A stretch of 20,130 nt of DNA from contig NZ_JBQKFH010000041.1 of assembly GCF_052119425.1 (NCBI RefSeq), forward strand, positions 1-20,130, written 5' to 3'. The notes below the pieces were generated by a model. It had not been told where the DNA came from, did no database searches, and saw only the letters and a program-made list of their open reading frames with translations. The stretch is from Enterococcus_E cecorum_C. Its GTDB lineage: Bacteria > Bacillota > Bacilli > Lactobacillales > Enterococcaceae. Of the stretch, positions 14,491-20,130 are shown piece by piece. Position numbers and translations under genes: made by a program. Position 1 is the stretch's first letter, and each line of letters begins with the position of its first letter.

Positions 14491-15489
14491 TTAGAAACGA
14501 AGCATATTTTCGATTATTCCTAAGATATTTGAATTTTCGATTAACACACCAAGGACGATTTTGAAAACAAAGTAACTGACTACACTATATAGTACAACTG
14601 GAATCATCGTAATATAAAAACGATTGAAGCCCTTGGGATTGGTAATTAACCAAATATTTCCATCAAAACTATAGCGTAAAATCAATAAGTATAACACGCA
14701 AAGTATTAATGCTAATTTTAAGAAAGCTGAACCAAGTAAGGCAAAAACAAAAGCCACGATGCCCACAACTACTAAGACACTTAATGGTTCAAAAATTTGG
14801 TCTAAGGCATTTTTAAAGCTGGCTCCTTCTTTTTGCATAATGATTTCAAATATCCAGTATACCAACACTAAGATAATTTGTGTTAAAAAGATAGCTAATA
14901 AGAACAACCAAAACATTGGAAAGGCCGAAATCGATGAACTACCATAGGATGAATGACCAAAACCAAACATATTGGTAAATTGATTCATCGCACCATAGAT
15001 ACCTCTTAGCATCACACCAAGCAATCTCGAGAAAGTCAATGAAAATAATAAACCAATCACAATGAAATTAATAATACCTAACGTTTTATACTTGATTTCT
15101 CCGATGGTTGGATGCAGGATGGCCGCTTTAAGCTCTTCAAAATAATTCTTTGCTTGATCGATATGCGGCTTTAATGCTTCAAAATCATCTAGTTTTTCAA
15201 AATCCAATACTTTTTTGCTGTTTTCTGAAGATTGGTTGTTTGTCTCTTCTTCAGATTCTTCAGGTGTTTGTGGTGCAACTGTTGTTTGTGCTTTATCCTC
15301 ATTTTCTGGATTTGACACTTCTTCATTGGCTGCTTGTTGAACGCTTTGGGTCTTTTCTTCGGATACAACTTCTTCAGACACGACTTGCTCTACTTTCTCA
15401 GCATTTGTCTCCCACTGATAACCACACTGAGGACAAACCAACGCCTCTTCTTCCACTTCTGTTTGACAATTTGGACACTTTTTCATCAT
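14491..15489 (-). CDS. Zinc-ribbon multi-span membrane protein (Yip1-like)
   Basis: The protein (about 332 residues) has an N-terminal zinc ribbon, KKCPNCQTEVEEEALVCPQCGYQW, with two CPxC pairs. A long Glu/Gln/Asn-rich acidic linker to about residue 95 and an amphipathic segment (KNYFEELKAAILHPTIGEIKY) come next. Four or five hydrophobic spans follow, in the regions TLGIINFIVIGLLF, MFWLFLLAIFLTQII, LVVVGIVAFVFALL, LALILCVLYLLIL and VVLYSVVSYFVF. This layout resembles Yip1-domain and related uncharacterised Firmicute proteins. Function is unknown. I chose ATG 15489, with GGAG six bases upstream; an ATG at 15501 has no good ribosome binding site. It has its own promoter right after the cpsD terminator and an inverted repeat in its leader, so it is probably not part of the exopolysaccharide unit. 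Confidence 0.75.
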   Translation of the reverse strand: MMKKCPNCQTEVEEEALVCPQCGYQWETNAEKVEQVVSEEVVSEEKTQSVQQAANEEVSNPENEDKAQTTVAPQTPEESEEETNNQSSENSKKVLDFEKLDDFEALKPHIDQAKNYFEELKAAILHPTIGEIKYKTLGIINFIVIGLLFSLTFSRLLGVMLRGIYGAMNQFTNMFGFGHSSYGSSSISAFPMFWLFLLAIFLTQIILVLVYWIFEIIMQKEGASFKNALDQIFEPLSVLVVVGIVAFVFALLGSAFLKLALILCVLYLLILRYSFDGNIWLITNPKGFNRFYITMIPVVLYSVVSYFVFKIVLGVLIENSNILGIIENMLRF

Positions 15490-15509
15490 TTTCCACTCCA
15501 TTCTTTTGC

Positions 15510-15531
15510 TATCGTGTAAATATTCACGATA
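15510..15531. promoter_or_regulatory. Inverted repeat in the zinc-ribbon gene leader (possible operator)
   Basis: TATCGTG (15510-15516) and CACGATA (15525-15531) are perfect seven-base arms around an eight-base AT spacer. The site lies between the predicted transcription start (about 15536) and the ribosome binding site, where a repressor or an mRNA hairpin could act. No regulator can be named. Confidence 0.45.
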
Positions 15532-15542
15532 AATTTTATCAT

Positions 15543-15571
15543 ATTATAACACAGCCAATCATTTTGTTCAA
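15543..15571 (-). promoter_or_regulatory. Promoter of the zinc-ribbon gene
   Basis: On minus, TTGAAC (15566-15571, 4/6) and TATAAT (15543-15548) are 17 bases apart. The -35 overlaps the T-run of the cpsD terminator. Confidence 0.6.
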
Positions 15572-15575
15572 AAAA

Positions 15576-15603
15576 AATAAGGCAAGACACCGCTCACCTT
15601 ATT
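15576..15603 (-). terminator. cpsD terminator
   Basis: On minus, AATAAGG pairs with CCTTATT across a 14-base spacer and is followed by eight T. It lies ten bases after the cpsD stop and closes the exopolysaccharide unit. Confidence 0.75.
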
Positions 15604-15612
15604 AGAGATTTA

Positions 15613-16320
15613 TTATTTATCTGAATAGTAATAATAACTACTTTCATTCATTTGTTCAGCACCATTATAAATAACTCCTAAAATACGAGCTTTGGCCTGA
15701 ATTAGACGATTTTTCGCTTCTATAATAGAGTCTTTACGAGTGACACCTTCACGGATAACCACTACGGTACCATCTGTTTTAGAAGCCATAATTAAACCAT
15801 CAGCCACTGTCATTACAGGTGGTAAGTCAAAAACAATTAAATCAAACAATTGATATAATTCTTCCAATACTACATTCATCCGACGCGAGTTCAGTAATTC
15901 AGCCGGGTTTGGTGGCGTTGGTCCAGCCGTCATCACGGATAAATTATCTACACCAGATGGTTGAATCACTGATGATGCAGATTGTTGGCCACTTACCAAG
16001 TTACTTAACCCCACTTCATTACTTAGTCCAAATGTTTTATGGACCGTTGCTTTACGCATATCCGCATCTACTAACAAGACGCGACGCCCTGCTTGAGCAA
16101 ATACGACCGCTAAGTTTGCTGATGAAGTAGATTTTCCTTCACCAGGACCAGAAGAAACCACGGTCATACTGCGCAATGGTTGGTCACCTGCAACTGCGAA
16201 TTGCAAGTTGGTTCGAACTGTACGATATTGTTCAGAAATCGGTGAATTTGGATTTAATAGCGTAATTAAGTTCACCGGCTTCGTAGCTGTTGAGTTTTTC
16301 TTATCATATTTCTTTGCCAT
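15613..16320 (-). CDS. cpsD: BY-kinase CpsD/EpsD-type tyrosine-protein kinase
   Basis: This 235-residue cytoplasmic bacterial tyrosine kinase controls capsule or exopolysaccharide synthesis together with its membrane adaptor CpsC. Walker A is SGPGEGKST (57-65), the BY-kinase Walker A' is VLLVDADMRK (81-90), and Walker B is LIVFDLPPV (161-169). The C-terminal autophosphorylation cluster is SSYYYYSDK, with Tyr229-232, which CpsB would dephosphorylate. The N-terminal SEQYRTVRTNLQFA (29-42) is the conserved oligomerisation and adaptor-contact motif. The start is 14 bases after the cpsC stop, with AGGAAGGTG as ribosome binding site. It is the last gene of the unit. Confidence 0.93.
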   Translation of the reverse strand: MAKKYDKKNSTATKPVNLITLLNPNSPISEQYRTVRTNLQFAVAGDQPLRSMTVVSSGPGEGKSTSSANLAVVFAQAGRRVLLVDADMRKATVHKTFGLSNEVGLSNLVSGQQSASSVIQPSGVDNLSVMTAGPTPPNPAELLNSRRMNVVLEELYQLFDLIVFDLPPVMTVADGLIMASKTDGTVVVIREGVTRKDSIIEAKNRLIQAKARILGVIYNGAEQMNESSYYYYSDK

Positions 16321-16334
16321 TTATATTCACCTTC

Positions 16335-17132
16335 CTACACACGACTTCTTGAGCGACGATGTTTGCTATTACCAGAGTGATGGTGTCCGCTACTAGAAGA
16401 TACCATATGTCCAGAAACTCGACGTGTATTGTCTTGTAATTCTTTGGCAGATAATTGTGGAATGGTTCCTAAGATAGTTAAGCCTAATTCGTCGCGAACA
16501 AATTTTTCTGCTTTTACTGTGCGGTCTAAGAATTCAACGGCAAAACTCATCCCAAAACCAACAATCATCCCTGCTAACACCCCAATAAGCAAGTTACGCG
16601 TATTGTTTGGTGAAATTGGCGTATTGTTGACTGTTGCATTTGAAATAATTGAAATTTTATCAACACTTTCTCCTAAGACTTCTTTGACAGTATCTTTGAA
16701 GATTGTTGCGGTTGTGTTGGCTAAACGTTCTGCATCTAAAGCTTTAGTAGAAGTAGCCACCAATGAGAACATCAATGAGTTTTCTGACTGTACGACATCA
16801 ATCGCATCATCAATTTCTTGTACAGTCATATTAATGCCATAATTTTCTTTTAACTGATCTTTTACTTTATTTAAAATCAAATCACCTTTAATTAGATTTT
16901 TATAAGTATTAATCATTTGCAAGTTCATATTGACATCATTTGTGTTTGTATTTGGATTTTGTGGTAAAGTTACGACTAACTGAGCCTGTGAACTATATTT
17001 TGGTGTTAAAACAAAGAAAGTTAACCCTCCTGCTAAACCTAGTCCCACAAACATACATACGATAATAGTAAAAACATGCTTTTTAATAATCGTAAAAATA
17101 TCTTTTAAATCAATTGTTTCTTCGACTTCCAT
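16335..17132 (-). CDS. cpsC: Wzz/CpsC-type chain-length and kinase adaptor
   Basis: This 265-residue polysaccharide co-polymerase is the membrane activator of CpsD. It begins with a cytoplasmic segment (EETIDLKDIFTIIKKH), then a first membrane span (about 20-42) and an extracellular Wzz loop (about 45-180). A second span (about 183-203) follows, with a proline-containing junction just before it. The cytoplasmic tail that normally engages CpsD has FVRDELGLTILGTIPQ and then an unusual Ser/His/Arg-rich end (SSSSGHHHSGNSKHRRSRS). ATG 17132 is preferred; a TTG immediately upstream would add one residue. It lies about 16 bases after the unknown membrane protein gene and shares its transcript. Confidence 0.9.
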   Translation of the reverse strand: MEVEETIDLKDIFTIIKKHVFTIIVCMFVGLGLAGGLTFFVLTPKYSSQAQLVVTLPQNPNTNTNDVNMNLQMINTYKNLIKGDLILNKVKDQLKENYGINMTVQEIDDAIDVVQSENSLMFSLVATSTKALDAERLANTTATIFKDTVKEVLGESVDKISIISNATVNNTPISPNNTRNLLIGVLAGMIVGFGMSFAVEFLDRTVKAEKFVRDELGLTILGTIPQLSAKELQDNTRRVSGHMVSSSSGHHHSGNSKHRRSRSRV

Positions 17133-17148
17133 CAACCTATTTCCTTTC

Positions 17149-17922
17149 TTACATTCTTCCTGCAGTTTGCATTTGAGTCTTTACTTCTCTCACTTTATTT
17201 TCTAAAGCGTCTGATAATCCTTGATGTTTCACAGAATATAAAGTATTTACTAATTGCGCATAAGTATCTGCATTGGCGTTTTCAGCAACTTGTCCATTGA
17301 CCACCATTTGATTAATCATATCTAAGGTTGTCGCTGCTTGATTGCATTCGTCTTGTGCCAAATTTAGATACCCATTTGCAAGTTTTTTCCAATTTCCTTC
17401 AGGCATTTCACTGACTTTTTGTAATAGCTCAGTGACTTTTTCAGCCTTGGTATCAAGATTGATTACCGCTTGATCATTTAATGCTTGCCAGTTCACTGCA
17501 TCTGCTTGAAATAGGGCAGCGATTTGATCTTGAAGATTTGATTTATCATATGCTTGTGACACACGACGTAATAATTCATCTTGTTTGTCCGCAAAACTTG
17601 CATCTTCTTGTGGCAAATCTTGTTTTTTCAATTGATAACTATCCGCAGAAACCCTCATCCCATTGATTTGCGTTTTCAAGTCTGAAATTTGCTCCGTATT
17701 TGTCTCAGGATTCAATAAATCATCATTCTCATCTGTAAATAACTGATTCACTTGTTTGGTTAATTCATCCATTTTAGAGGACTGCTGTTTAATCGTTACT
17801 TGAGCACTGGCTAGTCGTTGCTCATAGTTTTTGTGCTGATAAACTTTATAACCAAACACAACAATTGACAAAGAGATGGCCGCAATAAGCAATAAACCAA
17901 ACACTTTTCCAATTTTTTTCAA
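17149..17922 (-). CDS. Membrane-anchored coiled-coil protein of unknown function in the exopolysaccharide unit
   Basis: I do not recognise this 257-residue protein. A short positive N-terminus and one hydrophobic span (about 8-26) suggest a type II membrane protein with an outside C-terminal domain. There is no lipobox and no evident cleavage site. Residues about 33-66 look like a coiled coil (QRLASAQVTIKQQSSKMDEL), and the remainder is Gln/Asp/Ala-rich and predicted helical, without cysteine pairs or catalytic motifs; a single Cys occurs in LAQDECNQAATTL. It starts at TTG with GGAGGG six to seven bases upstream. It sits between cpsB and cpsC, 21 and about 16 bases away, so it is almost certainly cotranscribed. 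A structural role with the Wzz complex is possible but only an inference. Confidence 0.8.
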   Translation of the reverse strand: MKKIGKVFGLLLIAAISLSIVVFGYKVYQHKNYEQRLASAQVTIKQQSSKMDELTKQVNQLFTDENDDLLNPETNTEQISDLKTQINGMRVSADSYQLKKQDLPQEDASFADKQDELLRRVSQAYDKSNLQDQIAALFQADAVNWQALNDQAVINLDTKAEKVTELLQKVSEMPEGNWKKLANGYLNLAQDECNQAATTLDMINQMVVNGQVAENANADTYAQLVNTLYSVKHQGLSDALENKVREVKTQMQTAGRM

Positions 17923-17943
17923 ATTAATCCCTCCATTAAATAT

Positions 17944-18711
17944 TTATCTAAACCAAGAGAATTTTGATCTTCTTAATTCTCGGTAAGGTTCAAATTCGAT
18001 TGGGTCGCCATTAATTAAATCCTTGGCTACTTGTTTCATTTTATCAACTAATTCTACGCCCTGATCTTTGGCAATCGCATCATAGGCTTCTTTTAGATAA
18101 AAATTACGTTTATTGATACCATGTGCATCCGAAGCAACCATTTGGACCATTCGATTTTCGACCATTAATTTCGCTGTTTTTTGAATTTCTTTACCAAACT
18201 TACCCACATAACTTGGCGCAGTGAGTTGGGCTAGGCATCCCATATCTAAAAACTCGATTAGTCGATTGGGTTCTTTGATAAATCCAGCATTGCGCTCTGG
18301 ATGCACAATGACCGGAATTTTTCCTTTATCCAAAAGTTGGTAAAAAATATTTTCCGCACTTTCTGGGATACTATTACTTGGAAACTCAATTAAAATATAT
18401 GTATCGTCTAAATCAGTAAATAATAAACGGTCCTTTGCTAGATCATCCATTAATAAGGTAGTTAGACGAACTTCTTGCCCTTCTAATACCGTCAATGGGA
18501 TTTGATGTTCATCCAATACTTCTTGTAACTCAGCTACTTTTTCAATGATATCTGCTTTGGGGTTGATATATTTTCCATTATTGTGATGTGGGGTACACAA
18601 AATATGGGTAATCCCTTGTTTTACAGCATAACGTGCCATATCGAGACTATCTTCTATTGTTTGGGCACCGTCATCCACACCAGGTAAAATATGACAATGT
18701 AAATCAATCAT
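17944..18711 (-). CDS. cpsB: CpsB/CapC-type manganese-dependent tyrosine phosphatase (PHP family)
   Basis: This 255-residue PHP-fold phosphatase removes phosphate from the tyrosine tail of CpsD and so resets the exopolysaccharide kinase cycle. The metal-binding motifs are all present: MIDLHCHILPGVDDG (1-15), CTPHHNNGKY (39-48), EGQEVRL (77-83), VIVHPERN (134-141) and SDAHG (194-198). Length matches the family. The ATG is preceded by GAGAGGGA at modest spacing. It is the first gene of the cpsB-X-cpsC-cpsD unit, downstream of the LCP gene but separated from it by a terminator. Confidence 0.93.
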   Translation of the reverse strand: MIDLHCHILPGVDDGAQTIEDSLDMARYAVKQGITHILCTPHHNNGKYINPKADIIEKVAELQEVLDEHQIPLTVLEGQEVRLTTLLMDDLAKDRLLFTDLDDTYILIEFPSNSIPESAENIFYQLLDKGKIPVIVHPERNAGFIKEPNRLIEFLDMGCLAQLTAPSYVGKFGKEIQKTAKLMVENRMVQMVASDAHGINKRNFYLKEAYDAIAKDQGVELVDKMKQVAKDLINGDPIEFEPYRELRRSKFSWFR

Positions 18712-18749
18712 CCGACTATCCCTCTCTCATTTTTACACATTCTTTTTCC

Positions 18750-18755
18750 ATTATA
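18750..18755 (-). promoter_or_regulatory. Possible -10 box of the cpsB unit
   Basis: TATAAT on minus lies 38 bases before the cpsB ATG. I see no convincing -35 at 16-18 bases. An all-AT hairpin (ATAATAA / TTATTAT, about 18780-18800) lies just upstream. Confidence 0.35.
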
Positions 18756-18873
18756 CAAAAAAATCACGCCAAAAAAAGCATAATAACAATAATTATTATC
18801 ATTTTTTTACAATTCTCACTATACATACAATGAAAAAGCGAGTAATAAAAGGATAGCAATTAAAACTTGAAAA

Positions 18874-18908
18874 AATCTGTAGAGAAAAAATTACATCCCC
18901 TACAGATT
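18874..18908 (-). terminator. Terminator of the LCP gene
   Basis: A perfect nine-base-pair stem (AATCTGTAG / CTACAGATT) encloses a 17-base loop and, on minus, is followed by TTTTTTCAA. It separates the LCP transcript from the cpsB unit. Confidence 0.8.
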
Positions 18909-18923
18909 AAATTGGACAAATGA

Positions 18924-19847
18924 CTAGTTTGCTTCCAATTGGGTTTTTAGCTCTAATTGTACGCGTTGCAACTCTTCTGGACTCACCCGTTGATAAGAAA
19001 CACCATCTTGCATGAAACCTGTTCCTTGTAATTGGTCAGTCTTCACATTACTAAAAGCATCACGATAATCCAAAGCTAATTTTTGAATTTGATCTTGATT
19101 TAAATCTGTCTGCATGTTTTCTGATACGGCATCTAATAAATCGCGATACTTAGTCACACCTTCAATACTCATTACTTTCTTCCCGATAGCTGCAACAACT
19201 GCTCTTTGACGCTCTTGACGGCCATAGTCACCACGCGGATCTTCATAACGCATACGAGTATAGGCTAAGGCTTTTTCTCCATTTAATTCCACATTCCCTT
19301 TTGGAAAATGGAAATTACTATTAGTGAAGTCTAAATTATTATGTACTTCTACCCCACCGACAGCATCTACAAGTTGTTCAATACCACCCATATTAATCGC
19401 TACATAGTGATTAATTGGAATGTCTAAGTATTTTTCTAACGTATCCATTGACATGGCAGCACCACCAAAGGCATAAGCGTGGTTCACTTTATCTTGAGTA
19501 TTATGCCCAACGATTTCCATATATGTATCACGTGCCACACTGACGATAGTTGTTTGTTTCTTTATCGGATTTACTGTAGCCACCATAATAGAGTCAGAAC
19601 GTCCATGTTCCACACGGCCTAAAGCCCCTGTATCTACCCCTAATAATAACATACTAAATGGTTGACTATTTTCAATTTGATTTTCTGAATCTGCTTTGGT
19701 TGAATTTTGACGTTGTACCGGCTTATAGGTTTTTTCCACTGTACTTGAAAAATCATGATATGCAAAAGCAAATACCCCACCTACAATAATTACTACGGCG
19801 ATTATAACCCCTATTACCGTAGCTAGAATTTTCTTCCATAAGGCCAT
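18924..19847 (-). CDS. LytR-CpsA-Psr (LCP) family glycopolymer ligase
   Basis: This 307-residue membrane enzyme attaches undecaprenyl-linked glycopolymers (capsule, teichoic acid or rhamnopolysaccharide) to peptidoglycan. It has one N-terminal span (about 5-29) and an extracellular LCP domain (about 68-235) with MLLLGVDTG, GRSDSIMVATVNP, SVARDTYMEI and MRYEDPRGDYGRQERQR. The Asp and Arg residues in these motifs bind the pyrophosphate. It equals CpsA/Wzg in position but carries its own terminator, so it may be regulated apart from cpsBCD. AGGAGG precedes the ATG at good spacing. There is no extra C-terminal domain. Confidence 0.92.
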   Translation of the reverse strand: MALWKKILATVIGVIIAVVIIVGGVFAFAYHDFSSTVEKTYKPVQRQNSTKADSENQIENSQPFSMLLLGVDTGALGRVEHGRSDSIMVATVNPIKKQTTIVSVARDTYMEIVGHNTQDKVNHAYAFGGAAMSMDTLEKYLDIPINHYVAINMGGIEQLVDAVGGVEVHNNLDFTNSNFHFPKGNVELNGEKALAYTRMRYEDPRGDYGRQERQRAVVAAIGKKVMSIEGVTKYRDLLDAVSENMQTDLNQDQIQKLALDYRDAFSNVKTDQLQGTGFMQDGVSYQRVSPEELQRVQLELKTQLEAN

Positions 19848-19888
19848 AAAATTTCCTCCTAAATCATATAGATATGACGAACAAGCCT

Positions 19889-19897
19889 ATTTTAACA
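19889..19897 (-). promoter_or_regulatory. Possible LCP gene promoter (extended -10)
   Basis: On minus, TGT followed by TAAAAT forms an extended -10 about 40 bases before the ATG. The -35 region is weak. Confidence 0.4.
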
Positions 19898-20025
19898 GAT
19901 TTCACCTTATATTTCATCCATAATTCATCATAAATAAACTATAATTGCTAGATTGTTTGTCATTTCACGCGTCCCCTCAGACAATAAATAATATGTTATC
20001 TTTTATTCTTATACTTAGCAAAAAA

Positions 20026-20130
20026 GGGGCTGACCCAAAAGTAGCCCCTATGTGAAAAAATAGAGGTCTTTCCATTTAGATAGTAGTGGAAAGATCTCTA
20101 TTTATCTTTTGAAAGTGAATACAAAAATAA
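20026..20130 (+). mobile_element. Terminal inverted repeat and subterminal hairpins of a second IS1182-like copy
   Basis: GGGGCTGACCC at 20026-20036 is the inverse of 318-328 and starts an element that continues beyond the window. The inward sequence differs from the right end of the left copy, so this is most likely the left end of a copy in the same orientation. GGGGCT can pair with AGCCCC (20043-20048). A 14-base-pair hairpin with one G-U pair (20061-20074 with 20087-20100), followed by a T-rich stretch, resembles an attenuator that blocks outside transcription from reaching the transposase. No coding sequence is reached. Confidence 0.75.

Noticed and set aside
15150..15605. 151-codon plus-strand frame opposite the zinc-ribbon gene
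   Set aside because: It is antisense to the acidic linker and zinc ribbon, has no ribosome binding site, and runs through the promoter and terminator region between two real genes.

Overview
The window is AT-rich Firmicute DNA, most likely from Enterococcus or a close relative in the Enterococcaceae. That placement rests on the overall gene set (SbcCD, TrmN6/YazA pair, EF-P with Lys32, LplA, a CpsB/CpsC/CpsD tyrosine-kinase module, OppA-type lipoprotein, CLC-F-like antiporter), on purine-rich ribosome binding sites, and on frequent GTG/TTG starts. Species cannot be fixed from the sequence alone. Most genes lie on the minus strand; only the LytTR regulator, TrmN6, the GIY-YIG protein and the truncated transposase are on plus.

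Layout, left to right. Positions 1-328 are the right end of an IS1182-like element (transposase C-terminus, terminator, inverted repeat). Then come sbcC-sbcD (minus, translationally close) with a divergent LytTR-type regulator whose receiver domain has lost its phospho-acceptor. A 365-base gap follows with terminators and a possible small RNA. Next are a plsC-like acyltransferase (minus), the overlapping trmN6-yazA pair (plus), a CLC-F-like fluoride/proton antiporter (minus), efp (minus), lplA (minus), and a two-gene unit of a class-I amidotransferase-like peptidase and an OppA-like lipoprotein (minus). Another gap carries a candidate pseudoknotted small RNA on plus. A zinc-ribbon/multi-membrane-span protein follows, and then an exopolysaccharide regulatory block on minus: LCP protein, then cpsB - unknown membrane coiled-coil protein - cpsC - cpsD. 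The window closes at 20026 with the inverted repeat of a second IS copy.

The exopolysaccharide block has the parts that control chain length and attachment (Wzz-like adaptor, BY-kinase with a tyrosine-rich tail, PHP phosphatase, LCP ligase). It has no glycosyltransferase, flippase or polymerase here: a terminator closes it after cpsD, and an IS lies upstream of the LCP gene.

The most unusual content is non-coding. Two intergenic regions, 9301-9597 and 11481-11764, hold divergent copies of a tandem unit of about 130 bases bounded by TGACGGTGT and CACAACCTAA-like motifs. Each unit is built around a central hairpin inside longer-range stems. Comparing the copies by eye shows at least four base pairs changed on both sides, so pairing is kept while sequence drifts. 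In addition, 14319-14487 has a well-formed promoter, an H-type pseudoknot and a strong terminator with no open reading frame, which fits a stand-alone small RNA of about 134 nucleotides. Both IS boundaries coincide with the ends of the window, so the window may be a contig broken at repeats.
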